Notes: generated by a model not told the origin, from the sequence alone. Counted from the stretch's first letter, positions 1 through 8,685 are shown. The stretch: 60,144 bases of DNA from Deltaproteobacteria bacterium (GCA_019308905.1 JAFDHF010000013.1:1-60144); one strand, 5' to 3'. Program-made: numbers and translations.

Positions 1-685
1 CCTGTGTCATGCTGAAATTGTGAGTGATGATTCCCTGTTCTGCGGCCTGAACCAGGATTTCCGTGGCTGTCTCGTCCAGACGCAAGGGACTTATCAGTGG
101 GCAGAGAACCAGGGAGATGATGGGTCGGGTTTTCCAATCCCTCCCGGCAACGATCTCGGCCATCCTGGAGACCCTGGCCAGTCCTTCGGGGGTGTATACG
201 GCGCCAATGATGTGCTTTGTAGAATTCTTCAATCCTGCAAAGAAGCGGTTTGCATCGACATGCTCCTTTGGCAGGTCATTGGGGTAAACGGGCAGGGAGA
301 TCAGATCGATATAGGGGAGTTCATCCACCAGGGAGACGATGTCGTGAAGGTCTCTGCAAGTGGATAGTCTCCTCTGGCCCGTGTCGAGGTCCAAGACATA
401 CATGGCCGAACCGCCCGTAGAGGTGTAGAAAGAGCCCTCCTCGTAATAGATGTTGTTCGCCTCTTGCCTCCCGTAGAGAGCGAAGGAGGGCGGGACAGTG
501 TTCAGGGCCTTTTCCACCAGGTCAGGGGGGATGGTGATTCGGTGCCCTTCTGCGATCCTTGCCCCGTGAGTGGAAAATATCTCTCTCGCCCGTTGGTTGT
601 CAACCCTGATACCCACCTCGGCGAGTATCTCGAGGGACCCTTCATGGATCTCTTCAACGGCCTTCTCTGGCAGGGGTTCGAACAT
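1..685 (-). CDS. MttB-family corrinoid methyltransferase, N-terminal part (runs off window)
   Basis: The reading frame begins at ATG 685 behind a strong AGGAGG and stays open to the left edge, giving about 228 residues with no stop. The N-terminus (MFEPLPEKAVEEIHEGSLEI) and the stretch around residues 60-95 (VPPSFALYGR, then YTSTGGSAMYVLD) are typical of the trimethylamine methyltransferase (MttB, COG5598) superfamily. Members move a methyl group from a quaternary or tertiary amine to a corrinoid protein. The family contains pyrrolysine enzymes and many non-pyrrolysine ones acting on glycine betaine, proline betaine, carnitine and similar. The position where pyrrolysine would lie (about residue 330) is outside the window, so the subtype cannot be decided. 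It follows the MtmB-like gene by 78 bp on the same strand and is probably co-transcribed. No corrinoid protein is visible here; it may lie further left. Confidence 0.85.
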   Translation of the reverse strand, partial: MFEPLPEKAVEEIHEGSLEILAEVGIRVDNQRAREIFSTHGARIAEGHRITIPPDLVEKALNTVPPSFALYGRQEANNIYYEEGSFYTSTGGSAMYVLDLDTGQRRLSTCRDLHDIVSLVDELPYIDLISLPVYPNDLPKEHVDANRFFAGLKNSTKHIIGAVYTPEGLARVSRMAEIVAGRDWKTRPIISLVLCPLISPLRLDETATEILVQAAEQGIITHNFSMTQ

Positions 686-763
686 TTGCCGCCTCCTTGG
701 TCTCCAGAAAGATTTCGAAGATTTGGTTCAGACAGCGGAAGCTCCGGTTTCAGTGCCCGTCGC

Positions 764-2134
764 TCAGCGCTTGAATCCCACTCCGAGTTGAGAGATCTCC
801 CGTTTCATCCGGTCATGGAGCCTCTGTGTCTCCGCCTTTGGTTTTGCAGTCTTAAAGTCGTAGCTCTCCTGGTAAGTCTTGCCGCGAGGGGGGCTATCTA
901 GGCTCCTCTCGTATCGATCCAGCAGTCGTAGGACCAGGCGGTTGGCCTCCCTTCGGCTCAGACCGAGAACCCCGTGGGCCACCTCTGCCGCAAACTGAGG
1001 TCCCTGAGGAGTCTGAAGATCCACGGTTGCGTTCCTGTATACCCCAAGTGCCTCCAGGGAGCTCCCGCTTGCCACCAGACTCGCCACAATGGCGGCCGTC
1101 TCGAGAAAACACATCTCCTCAACAGGGCCCGAGGCAGTGTTGGGGATGGTGAAGAAGGGAAAATGACTGTTACGGCTGATAGCCTGGCTGCTGACACTTA
1201 TGGCCCAAAGGAGATCGCGGCTCGAGTTGCAGACCCTGTTGAAGTGTAAGGGGAAGGTGACGTGGCAGACTCCGCGGAGGACGAGGATCGCCTGCAGGTG
1301 ATAGGCCACATTGGCTATGGCCACCCCCTCTGGACCGCCACAGTAACCGCCTAGGAGCGGCCCGGATTCGCCGCAAATCCGCCCCTTGATACCGTTGACA
1401 TAGGCAACCTCGTTCAACCTCTCAAAGGTGATCTTGAGTTCTGCGAGAGATCCAATAAGCCACCCGTCTGAGGGCCGGAGTCCGAATTGGCTTCCCGCAA
1501 TCTTTGCTGCATCTGAGGAAGCGGTGGCAATGGAGTTCATCACCGGCAGGCCGGGGCGATCAGCACGGCTGAGGGCCTCTCTGACCAGAGAGCTCGAAGT
1601 GATACAGGCCAGAATCTCCAGAGGGGTATTGGCCCTCACCCTTGTTCCGCCTATGGATGTCAGGGTGGGGGAGGTAATGGAATCGGCCAGGGGGATGCGC
1701 CCGTATCCCTCTACAATGCTCAGGAACACATCCTCACACGAGACCGGTGCCCCGGCTGCGCCCAGAAAGCACCATGGCGCGGCTTCGCTTTCCGGGGCCC
1801 GAGGTTTGAGCCGCTTGCGGTCTCTCCCCTCCCCGAACTCTGTCTCTTCAGGGGCCGCTTGGAGGGCTTCCTGGATCTCGCTTTCGCTGAATCGAATCAT
1901 TCTCTCCGTATCGATACAGTAGGTTCCCACCCTGCGGTAGAATTCGACCCCTGCCTGAAAAACCCGGTCTGCAAGACTATCATCCCATGGCACGGGAGTC
2001 TCTGGCTGAAATCGGATTCCGTACTCTTCTCTTACAGCCTCCAGATGGCGGACAAACACCTGCAGATCAAAGTCCTCCTGGGCGATGTAGGGGCCTTCAA
2101 AACACCTTCGGACTATCTCGGTAAACGGCAACAT
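764..2134 (-). CDS. Monomethylamine methyltransferase (MtmB)-family protein without pyrrolysine
   Basis: A 456-residue protein, nearly the length of archaeal MtmB (about 458). ATG 2134 is chosen because GGGGAGGA lies at a normal distance; a TTG nine codons upstream has no such site. It matches MtmB along its length from memory: FKAGFE-like AGVEFYRR near 61, GIYCTDT-like GTYCIDTERMIRF near 70, GSPISEDVF-like GAPVSCEDVF near 128, RPG near 193, ELK soon after, GGYCGG, and PAGKTFQECYD-like PPRGKTYQESYD near the C-terminus. MtmB normally carries pyrrolysine (in-frame TAG) at residue 202. Here the frame is uninterrupted, and the RPG-to-ELK interval has the same length, with Asp208 at the equivalent place by hand alignment. 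The protein should therefore still have a TIM-barrel and bind a corrinoid partner, but the substrate is unknown and need not be methylamine. It lies at the distal end of the heme gene cluster. Confidence 0.83.
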   Translation of the reverse strand: MLPFTEIVRRCFEGPYIAQEDFDLQVFVRHLEAVREEYGIRFQPETPVPWDDSLADRVFQAGVEFYRRVGTYCIDTERMIRFSESEIQEALQAAPEETEFGEGRDRKRLKPRAPESEAAPWCFLGAAGAPVSCEDVFLSIVEGYGRIPLADSITSPTLTSIGGTRVRANTPLEILACITSSSLVREALSRADRPGLPVMNSIATASSDAAKIAGSQFGLRPSDGWLIGSLAELKITFERLNEVAYVNGIKGRICGESGPLLGGYCGGPEGVAIANVAYHLQAILVLRGVCHVTFPLHFNRVCNSSRDLLWAISVSSQAISRNSHFPFFTIPNTASGPVEEMCFLETAAIVASLVASGSSLEALGVYRNATVDLQTPQGPQFAAEVAHGVLGLSRREANRLVLRLLDRYERSLDSPPRGKTYQESYDFKTAKPKAETQRLHDRMKREISQLGVGFKR

Positions 2135-2295
2135 CGAAATATCCTCCCCAGGCCGCGTCAAAATGGGAATAACCTGTTGACTTCCTGCGGTGGAGGAGAC
2201 ATCTCCCCTCCACCTGTGGCTGATTTGACTCTGTCTCGAATCTCCCCCAAAGCGTTGCTGCGATGGCAGAAGACCGGTGGCTCTCCCAACATCTA

Positions 2296-3381
2296 CTAAG
2301 CACCGTACCTTCCGGCGGCATCCAGGGCGGCCTTCACATTCTCGGAAGGGGTCGTGGCCCCCAGGTTGCAGAGGTAGAGAGCGAAGCGCCCTCCCCCTCC
2401 GCCGACCTCTACATAGGATCTCACCCGCTCCGCCACCTCCCTCGGTGGGCTGGCGGCGAGAAAGCCGGCCCCGATGCCGAGGATGAGGGCTACGCCCCGC
2501 TCTTGGGCATACTCCTTGTAATATGCTGGCCCGAGCACCTCCACGTCCGGATCCTGTCCTTCCAGGAAACCGGGGCAGACCCTTAGCTTGAGTTCAAACA
2601 TCTCCCTTGGATCCTTGAGAAACCTCTCCCCCACCCAGTTGGGCACGTAGACTTCGGGGCCGCACAGCTCTCTCAGGCGGAGGAGTGGGGGGATGACCCA
2701 TTGTTCGAGAATCCCGGGACTCACAATCGGGATGGAGGCTGTGGCATCGCTCCCTCCGATGCTTTTCGCCTTTGGGAAACGCCTCTTCATATGATCGATC
2801 CAAGGGGCGACCACCTCTTCGGTGAGGCGGGCGAGCAGGTCCCTGGCAAAATCGGGTGCCTCGTATATGTCGTTCAGCAGGGTCTCGATGCCCCTGATAT
2901 TGGCGGCCAGGCTGAAAGGGGCTGAGAATTCAAGAGCCGGGGCAATACCGGTCAGCTTTTCGAAGATGGAGTACATTTCGATCACCTGGGGGAAACGCCC
3001 GTCTGAATCAAAGGCAGGGGTCCTTATCCTTTCCAGATCGCTCCGGTCCCGGACGAGGGGCTTTGACCGGTCGACATCGGGGACGCCCTGGTCGGTGTAG
3101 ACTATCTTCTGTCCAAGGGCTTCGGCCTCGATATTGTATACGTCGAAATCGAGAAAGGGGACGTCGAAACCGTATTTTTCGCAAATCTCCAGGGTGCCGG
3201 TCACCAGGAGTTCCGGTGAGGTGTAGAACCTCTTTGCTCCCACCCCGAGTTCTTTCATTACGAACTCGTGCATCTGAGCGAAAACCGGCACATGATCGGG
3301 GACGCCTCCCAGGGCGGTCTCGAGGCGTTCTGCCCCCTCTCGAAAAAAGGAATAGTCCTTGGGAGGATTCACGGCTTCCAC
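2296..3381 (-). CDS. Uroporphyrinogen decarboxylase superfamily protein (MtaA/MtbA-like, not HemE)
   Basis: A 361-residue protein of the URO-D fold, with GTUG-start (GTG) at 3381; a second GTG three codons in is an alternative. The order of features fits the corrinoid/URO-D methyltransferase branch: PDHVPVF near residue 28, ALEFSAPFSLAANIRG near 150, a GGSDATASIPIVSP segment near 208, and a C-terminal ALYLCNLGATTPSENV. HemE's N-terminal RQAGRY signature is absent, so it is unlikely to decarboxylate uroporphyrinogen. The His-x-Cys zinc site of classical MtaA/MtbA is also not evident: the equivalent place reads VYVPNWVGE, although a late Cys (LYLCN) is present. It lies between the histidine phosphatase and the MtmB-like gene on the same strand, so a role in methyl transfer with the two methyltransferase homologues is inferred. 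The exact reaction is not known. Confidence 0.8.
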   Translation of the reverse strand: MEAVNPPKDYSFFREGAERLETALGGVPDHVPVFAQMHEFVMKELGVGAKRFYTSPELLVTGTLEICEKYGFDVPFLDFDVYNIEAEALGQKIVYTDQGVPDVDRSKPLVRDRSDLERIRTPAFDSDGRFPQVIEMYSIFEKLTGIAPALEFSAPFSLAANIRGIETLLNDIYEAPDFARDLLARLTEEVVAPWIDHMKRRFPKAKSIGGSDATASIPIVSPGILEQWVIPPLLRLRELCGPEVYVPNWVGERFLKDPREMFELKLRVCPGFLEGQDPDVEVLGPAYYKEYAQERGVALILGIGAGFLAASPPREVAERVRSYVEVGGGGGRFALYLCNLGATTPSENVKAALDAAGRYGA

Positions 3382-3403
3382 CGTCGTATCCCTGCGGGTT
3401 ACC

Positions 3404-4072
3404 TCAGGGCAGCCCTTTGCGAACAGAGCCGTTCATCAACCTGACAAGGGCCGTCTCGTCGAAATAGTCTATAATGTTCAGGCATCCGTTTGTCTGGGTG
3501 ATACGGAAGAAGTTCTCAAGCCCGAGATTCATGGCGTCACAGAGAAGAACCGTATTCATCCCTCCGTGGCCGACCAGGACTATCTCGCCTCCTGGGTGCG
3601 ACCTGACGATCTCACGTATCTTGGGGACGGCCCGGCCGCGCACGTCGATGAGATTCTCCCCGCCAGGGACGCGGTAGTCTACAAACCGGCCGAATTTTCT
3701 GTCTACTTCATCGGGATAGCGCTCGCGGATTTCGCTGAAGGTCAATCCTTCCCAGATGCCCATCTTGATCTCTCTGAACTCCGGCAAGGCATGTACGGCC
3801 AGACCATGGTATCTGGCAATCGCCTCCGCCCCTGTCCTTGCCCTCTGGAGATCGCTCGAGTAGACCGCCGAGATCCGCCTGTCCCGAAGGCATCTGGCAA
3901 CCTGCTCCAACTGCCTTGCACCTCTGGGAGAGACCTCCACATCGATGTGGCCGTTGTACCGGAAAACGCCGTCCCTTACATTGGCCGCCTCACCGTGGCG
4001 GATCAGATAGAGCCTTACCCCTTCCCGGCGTTCGAGGCCAAGCAGTCTGTCCCTTATACTCGCAGAATCCAT
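3404..4072 (-). CDS. Histidine phosphatase superfamily protein (phosphoglycerate mutase/CobC-like)
   Basis: About 222 residues. The catalytic RHGEA motif (LYLIRHGEAANVRDGVF) is near residue 25, the second-site EFREIKMGIWEGLTFSEI near 98, and the second catalytic His in VLVGHGGMNTVLLC near 168. This is the arrangement of 2-His phosphatases such as alpha-ribazole phosphatase CobC and phosphoglycerate mutase-like enzymes. Two ATG codons are adjacent (4075 and 4072); the AGAGGAGG site abuts the first, so the second has better spacing. It begins 15-18 bp after hemD and precedes the URO-D-like gene. A role in corrinoid nucleotide-loop assembly (CobC) would fit the methyltransferase neighbours, but a general phosphatase is equally possible. 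Confidence 0.85.
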   Translation of the reverse strand: MDSASIRDRLLGLERREGVRLYLIRHGEAANVRDGVFRYNGHIDVEVSPRGARQLEQVARCLRDRRISAVYSSDLQRARTGAEAIARYHGLAVHALPEFREIKMGIWEGLTFSEIRERYPDEVDRKFGRFVDYRVPGGENLIDVRGRAVPKIREIVRSHPGGEIVLVGHGGMNTVLLCDAMNLGLENFFRITQTNGCLNIIDYFDETALVRLMNGSVRKGLP

Positions 4073-4089
4073 CATCCTCCTCTGTGAGG

Positions 4090-4965
4090 CTACCCCCTGC
4101 CGGTCCCTGCTGTACCTGCCGGGACCTGATCCCCCGCTGTCGGCCCTTCTTCTGCCGCCTTCCCACTTCCATGAAGGAGGAAGTACTCCGCCATGGCCTG
4201 GGCCAGAGCTTGGGTGGTGTACTCGACAGGGCTGACCTGGACCTGTATTCCCAGCTCAAGGGCTCTCCGCCGGGTAATGGGACCGATAGTCCCGATGACG
4301 ACGCCCCTCAAACCTCTGAAGAGCCGTTCGCGGCTGGCAGAAAAGATCTCCACGAAGTTGGAGACCGTAGAGGGGCTGGTGAAGGTGACAGCATCTATCC
4401 TCCCCTGCTCGAGGCGCTCGAGCAGCCGGGAGGTGTCGGCCGCGGGCAGGACGGTCCGGTAGGCAGCGACCACATCCACCATCGCTCCGCGGTTCCTGAG
4501 CTGCTCTGGGAGCACCTCTCTGGCACGGGCCGCCCGGGCGAGGAGAACCCGTTTGCCCCTGATCCCCTCTCTCGATAGACTCTCCACCACTGCCTCTGCC
4601 CGGTACTCCTCGGGTACGAGGTGAACCTCCATGGACTTCCTCTCCAATTGCCTCGCTGTCCGGGGGCCGATCGCGCAGAAGCTGATCCCTCTGAGCTCCA
4701 GGGGATTCACACCGGCTTTCTTGAGCCTTGCGGCGAAGGAGCTCACGCCGTTGGCACTGGTAAAAACAACCCAATCGTACCGGTGAATGTTGTCGATCGC
4801 CTCGTCCAGGGCTTTCCAGCTCTTGGGGGGGATGATTCGGATGGTTGGAAATTCGACGACCTCGGCCCCCAACTCCATGAGCCGCCTGCTGAATTCACCT
4901 GCTTGGTTCCGGGGACGGGTGACGACGATGGTCTTTCCTTTCAGAGGTTCGGACTCTTTTCCCAT
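4090..4965 (-). CDS. hemD: Uroporphyrinogen-III synthase
   Basis: A 291-residue protein that cyclises hydroxymethylbilane with ring-D inversion to uroporphyrinogen III, the branch point to heme, siroheme and corrinoids. Family marks seen are GKTIVVTRPRNQAGEFSRRL near residue 9, DWVVFTSANGVSSF near 64, CAIGPRTARQLE near 95, DAVTFTSPSTVSNFVE near 190 and VIGTIGPITRRRALELG near 223. The family is poorly conserved in sequence, so position between hemC and a phosphatase in a heme cluster supports the call. The C-terminal 35 residues are Gly/Ala-rich and probably dispensable. A 190-bp gap separates it from hemC; no gene or convincing signal was seen in that gap. Confidence 0.9.
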   Translation of the reverse strand: MGKESEPLKGKTIVVTRPRNQAGEFSRRLMELGAEVVEFPTIRIIPPKSWKALDEAIDNIHRYDWVVFTSANGVSSFAARLKKAGVNPLELRGISFCAIGPRTARQLERKSMEVHLVPEEYRAEAVVESLSREGIRGKRVLLARAARAREVLPEQLRNRGAMVDVVAAYRTVLPAADTSRLLERLEQGRIDAVTFTSPSTVSNFVEIFSASRERLFRGLRGVVIGTIGPITRRRALELGIQVQVSPVEYTTQALAQAMAEYFLLHGSGKAAEEGPTAGDQVPAGTAGTGRG

Positions 4966-5155
4966 GTAGCCGCTTCCATTGCTCTTGGTGATCTAAAGCC
5001 TGGTTATCCCCTGGGCCCTCCAAGAGAATCGAGCCAAGGAGCCTTGCGTGGAATGGGGTACCCGGATTCTTCCTCTCTCTCCCCGGCTCGAAATGTGTCT
5101 GGTCTCCGAGCAACGGGCCGGAGCTCCCAAGCCCGGAGATGAGAGGGGTGGTCCG

Positions 5156-6091
5156 TCATGGGCTCCTGTCATAGATCTCGCTGAGGATCCTGTCCCCTCC
5201 CATGGAGAGTATGGTCTCGGCAAGGTCGAGACCCAAGGCCTCTGCCTCTTGCTCTCTGCCCCAGGTGCGTTGCCGTATGAGTCTTTTGCCGTCCAGTGAA
5301 GCCACCATTCCCTCCATCTCGAGTCCGCCTCTCGACGGCCAAGCATAGGCCGCGATGGGGACCTGACATCCTCCCTCGAGCCTCCTCAAAAATGCCCTTT
5401 CAGCCTTCATGGCAGTAGCCGTCTCTGGATCGTTAAGGGAGGAGACGGCCCGATTGACCGTACCGTCTTCTGCCCTGGTTTCGACGGACAGGACGCCCTG
5501 TCCGATGGCGGGGAGGCAGATCTCGGTTGGAATGGTTTCGGCTATCATGTGATCGAGCCCCATCCGTCTGAGGCCGACCGAGGCGAGGACGATGGCATGG
5601 AGGCCCTGTTCCTCCATTTTTCTGAGTCTGGTTTGAAGGTTTCCCCGGAGGGGGACCACCTCAAAATCCGGCCGGAAGTGCAGAAGCTGGGCCTGTCGCC
5701 TCAGGCTGCTGGTCCCTATCCGTGCTCCAAGGGGCAATTCATTTAGCCTCTGGCCGGTTCTGGAAACAAGAGCATCAGAGGGGTCCTCCCTCGAGGCCAC
5801 ACAGCCCAGGACGAGACCAGGGGGAATCGAGGTGGGAACGTCCTTCATGCTGTGCACGGCGAGGTCGATCCTGCCATCCAGGAGGGCGTTTTCGATCTCC
5901 TTGACAAAGAGTCCCTTGCCTCCAACCCTGGCGAGGGGGACATCGAGAATGATGTCCCCCTTGGTCTTGACGGTCACCAGCTCCGCGGCCAGACCGGGAT
6001 GGAGCCTGACCAGCCTTTCCCTAACCAGTTCGGCCTGCCTGAGGGCGAGCTCACTTCCCCGGGTGCCTATCCTGAGGTGTTTGATTCTCAC
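5156..6091 (-). CDS. hemC: Hydroxymethylbilane synthase (porphobilinogen deaminase)
   Basis: Polymerises four porphobilinogen units into hydroxymethylbilane. The chosen GTG at 6091 gives 311 residues, the usual length, starting VRIKHLRIGTRGSELALRQA; longer frames only add sequence from inside hemA. Diagnostic segments are KTKGD near 45, AVHSMKDVPT near 80, GTSSLRRQAQL near 128, RGNLQTRL near 150, and the dipyrromethane-cofactor Cys in EGGCQVPIAAYA near 240. The gene overlaps the 3' end of hemA by 41 bp, which implies translational coupling. Confidence 0.95.
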   Translation of the reverse strand: MRIKHLRIGTRGSELALRQAELVRERLVRLHPGLAAELVTVKTKGDIILDVPLARVGGKGLFVKEIENALLDGRIDLAVHSMKDVPTSIPPGLVLGCVASREDPSDALVSRTGQRLNELPLGARIGTSSLRRQAQLLHFRPDFEVVPLRGNLQTRLRKMEEQGLHAIVLASVGLRRMGLDHMIAETIPTEICLPAIGQGVLSVETRAEDGTVNRAVSSLNDPETATAMKAERAFLRRLEGGCQVPIAAYAWPSRGGLEMEGMVASLDGKRLIRQRTWGREQEAEALGLDLAETILSMGGDRILSEIYDRSP

Positions 6092-7373
6092 TTCTTCCAA
6101 TCCCTTCTGCCTTTTCCAGGTGAAAGAGTCTCCTCGCAGCATCCACCAGCTCCTCGCCCGAAGAGTTTTGATCTGCCCTTTTGAGCATGGTGATAGGGTC
6201 ATGGAGGATTTTGTTGACAATGGCCGAGGTCAGGGCATCCAGCACTTTCCGTTCCTTTTCCGAGGCACCCGGCAGAGCTGAATAGGCCTTCTTGAGTTCT
6301 CCCTGGCGGATCGATTCGAACTTGTCTCTAAGCAGGCGGACAGTGGGCACGGTCTCCAGAGATCTGTACCACTGGCAGAAACGTGCGACCTCTCTCTCCA
6401 CGATCTCTTCCGCCTTTTCCGCTTCTTTCCTGCGGTCTCTCATGTTAGCATCGGCGACCCCTTGGAGGTCGTCGATGTCGTACAGGTAGACGTTCTCGAT
6501 CGAGTTGACCCGGGGGTCCACGTCCCTCGGTACGGCGATATCGATGAAGAACATGGAACGGTTTCGTCTGGCCTTGATGATGCCCGCCATGTCGTCGTAC
6601 CGGATCAGATAACCGGGAGACGCCGTGGAGGTTATGATGATATCGGCTGCCCTGAGAGCATCCGTGAGTCGATCGAAGGGGAGCACATCGCCGCCGAACA
6701 TCCGGGCCAGTTGGTGGGCCCGCTCCGCGGTTCTATTGGTCACAGTGACCCGGGATGCTCCGCGTGTGACCAAGTGCCTCGCCGCCAGTTCGCACATTTC
6801 CCCTGCGCCCACCAGGAGGACAGCCTTGTCCTGGAGGTTTCCGAATATCTTCTGTGCCAGTTGGACGGCCACGAAACTGACAGATACGGCTCTGTTCCCG
6901 ATCTTTGTCTCTGTACGGACCCTCTTTGCCACGGCAAAGGCCCTGTGGAGGAGCCTATTCAGGATGGTTCCTGCAGTGCGGTGGCGGCATGCTGTTCCGA
7001 AGGCGCCCTTGACCTGCCCGAGAATCTGGGGCTCGCCGACCACCATGGAATCGAGGCTGGAGGCAACTCGAAAGAGGTGGCGCACGGCTTCCTCCCCGTG
7101 ATGGATGTAAAGAGATCTCTCCAGATCCTCTGCCGGAACTCCATGGAACTCCGATAGAAAGAGCTTCAATTCATGGACCGCCTCGTCCGCATTGTGGGCA
7201 TTCGCATAGAGCTCAACCCGATTGCAGGTCGACAGGATCATGTCTTCTTTGATAGAGGAGAGGGAGAGGATCCTTTTCAGAGACTCCTCAAGCCTCTTTT
7301 CTGGGAAAGAGACCCTTTCCCGGATCTCTACAGGCGCGGTTTTGTGATTCAGCCCGATAACGATGATATCCAT
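6051..7373 (-). CDS. hemA: Glutamyl-tRNA reductase
   Basis: A 440-residue enzyme that reduces Glu-tRNA(Glu) to glutamate-1-semialdehyde, the first step of C5-pathway tetrapyrrole synthesis. The N-terminus MDIIVIGLNHKTAPVEIRE and the catalytic Cys in LSTCNRVELYA near residue 50 are clear. VVGEPQILGQVK near 112, the NADP-binding VLLVGAGEMCELAARHL near 185 and ITSTASPGYLI near 245 follow. It begins about 50 bp after the CcsA/HemX-like gene and overlaps hemC. The presence of hemA, hemC and hemD together makes this the core tetrapyrrole operon, presumably also supplying precursor for corrinoids. Confidence 0.97.
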   Translation of the reverse strand: MDIIVIGLNHKTAPVEIRERVSFPEKRLEESLKRILSLSSIKEDMILSTCNRVELYANAHNADEAVHELKLFLSEFHGVPAEDLERSLYIHHGEEAVRHLFRVASSLDSMVVGEPQILGQVKGAFGTACRHRTAGTILNRLLHRAFAVAKRVRTETKIGNRAVSVSFVAVQLAQKIFGNLQDKAVLLVGAGEMCELAARHLVTRGASRVTVTNRTAERAHQLARMFGGDVLPFDRLTDALRAADIIITSTASPGYLIRYDDMAGIIKARRNRSMFFIDIAVPRDVDPRVNSIENVYLYDIDDLQGVADANMRDRRKEAEKAEEIVEREVARFCQWYRSLETVPTVRLLRDKFESIRQGELKKAYSALPGASEKERKVLDALTSAIVNKILHDPITMLKRADQNSSGEELVDAARRLFHLEKAEGIGRSENQTPQDRHPGK

Positions 7374-7425
7374 CTTTCCACTTTTTGCAGGGCTTTTCCC
7401 GCCTTGCGAAGACGTGCTCTCCGGC

Positions 7426-8250
7426 CTAACTCCACCGGCTGTATGAGTGGAGCCCGCTCAGCACCAGGTTCACGCCGAGAAAGGTGAAAAGAACAGCCAG
7501 GAATCCCACAATAGCCATCATAGCGGCTTTCTTACCTCGCCATCCGATGGCCAGCCTCTGGTGAAGCAGGGCTGCATAGAGGAACCACGTGATCAGGGAC
7601 CATGTCTCCTTTGGATCCCAGCTCCAGTAGGAACCCCATGCGTAGCTCGCCCAGACCGAACCGGTGACGATCCCCACGGTCAGGAGGGGGAAACCCAGGG
7701 TTAGAGACCGGTAATTGAGCTCATCGAGAATCTCCAGGGAGGGGAGCCGCACGAGCAGCCCGCCGGTCTGTTTGGACTTTATCTGCCGCTCCTGGAGGAG
7801 GTACATGATTCCCACACAGAAGGCCAGCGCAAAGACCGCGTCCCCAAGGAATGCGAATATCACGTGGAAGGGAAGCCAGTAGCTTTTCAGGGCAGGGTGG
7901 AGGGGGAGTATCTCCTTTGGGAGAGCCAGACCGATTATGCTGAAGATCAGCACCACAGGGGCGACGAAAGCCCCCATGACCGGGATCCGATACTTGTAAT
8001 TGACGGCAAGATAGACGAGCACCACCGCCCAACCGAAAAAAGAGAAGGATTCATGGAGATTGGTTACGGGAAGATAGCCTGCCGCATAGTAACGGAATAT
8101 CAAGGCTACCGTATGGAGGACGAAACCGGCAGAGAGGAGTCCCGAACCTATCCTGGAGAAGAGCTCCCTCAAAGAGATGATGTAGACGAGAAGGCTGATG
8201 GTTCCACAGGCGTAACACAGAACCGCCAGACAGTAGAAGTCGAAGTGCAT
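7426..8250 (-). CDS. CcsA/HemX-like cytochrome c assembly membrane protein
   Basis: About 274 residues with eight or so hydrophobic segments and the tryptophan-rich motif of the heme-handling CcsA/CcmC superfamily: YAWGSYWSWDPKETWSLITW near residue 200. A conserved His lies in LHESFSFFGW near 71, and further His residues (LPFHVIF near 135, LLHQRLAIG near 230) are candidate heme ligands. ATG 8250 is preferred over the first ATG 14 codons upstream because an AGAGGGG lies just before it. In many bacteria a HemX-type member of this family lies immediately upstream of hemA, as here. There it affects HemA levels or heme transport; full cytochrome c synthesis would need a CcsB partner that is not in the window. 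Confidence 0.88.
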   Translation of the reverse strand: MHFDFYCLAVLCYACGTISLLVYIISLRELFSRIGSGLLSAGFVLHTVALIFRYYAAGYLPVTNLHESFSFFGWAVVLVYLAVNYKYRIPVMGAFVAPVVLIFSIIGLALPKEILPLHPALKSYWLPFHVIFAFLGDAVFALAFCVGIMYLLQERQIKSKQTGGLLVRLPSLEILDELNYRSLTLGFPLLTVGIVTGSVWASYAWGSYWSWDPKETWSLITWFLYAALLHQRLAIGWRGKKAAMMAIVGFLAVLFTFLGVNLVLSGLHSYSRWS

Positions 8251-8403
8251 GACCCCTCTTTCATCCGCGAATCGGGGTAGTCCACCTCTCACCAGGAGAG
8301 GGGATCCACCCTGGGACCACCAAAAACGACGGGAACCCTCTTCCGGTCCGGATCGGCCTGGAAACTCCGTGACAAATCCAGGCTGTCCATGGGGCGAGCT
8401 GTT

Positions 8404-8685
8404 TCAGCCGTAAAAGATATCGAAGTCGGTAAACTCCCCCTGATAGGGTTCCTCTTCCACCAGGACTCGGGTGACCCTGGCCCCAGGGGGCCCGTGGTGA
8501 CACCATTTTGTCAGCTCGGCAAGCCGCGTTTCCTCTCCTTCTGCCACAATCTCAACCGTGCCGTCCCACCGGTTCCGCACCCACCCGGTGATTCCGAGCT
8601 CCTGGGCTTTCTGGCGCGTTGTGGCCCGGAAAAAGACCCCCTGCACGTATCCCTCTACCCTGATACGCCTTCTTCCCTCGGCCAC
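8404..8685 (-). CDS. acyP: Acylphosphatase
   Basis: A 93-residue protein starting at GTG 8685, five bases after GAGGAGG; the longer frame to 8742 adds a non-homologous tail. The active-site loop RVEGYVQGVFFRATTR (Arg that binds phosphate) and GWVRNRWDGTVEIVAEG (catalytic Asn) are intact. It hydrolyses the carboxyl-phosphate bond of acyl phosphates, including carbamoyl phosphate in some enzymes. It lies 150 bp upstream of the CcsA/HemX gene on the same strand and may head this operon. Confidence 0.93.
   Translation of the reverse strand: MAEGRRRIRVEGYVQGVFFRATTRQKAQELGITGWVRNRWDGTVEIVAEGEETRLAELTKWCHHGPPGARVTRVLVEEEPYQGEFTDFDIFYG

Noticed and set aside
764-2134. Pyrrolysine-encoding methylamine methyltransferase
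   Set aside because: There is no in-frame TAG anywhere in the coding sequence.
2296-3381. Annotation as HemE completing the heme operon
   Set aside because: The RQAGRY signature and other HemE hallmarks are missing, and the protein looks closer to methyltransferase-type URO-D proteins.
5156-6220. hemC starting at the far upstream codon (354 residues)
   Set aside because: The extra 43 residues are read from inside hemA and have no HemC similarity; GTG 6091 gives the canonical length.
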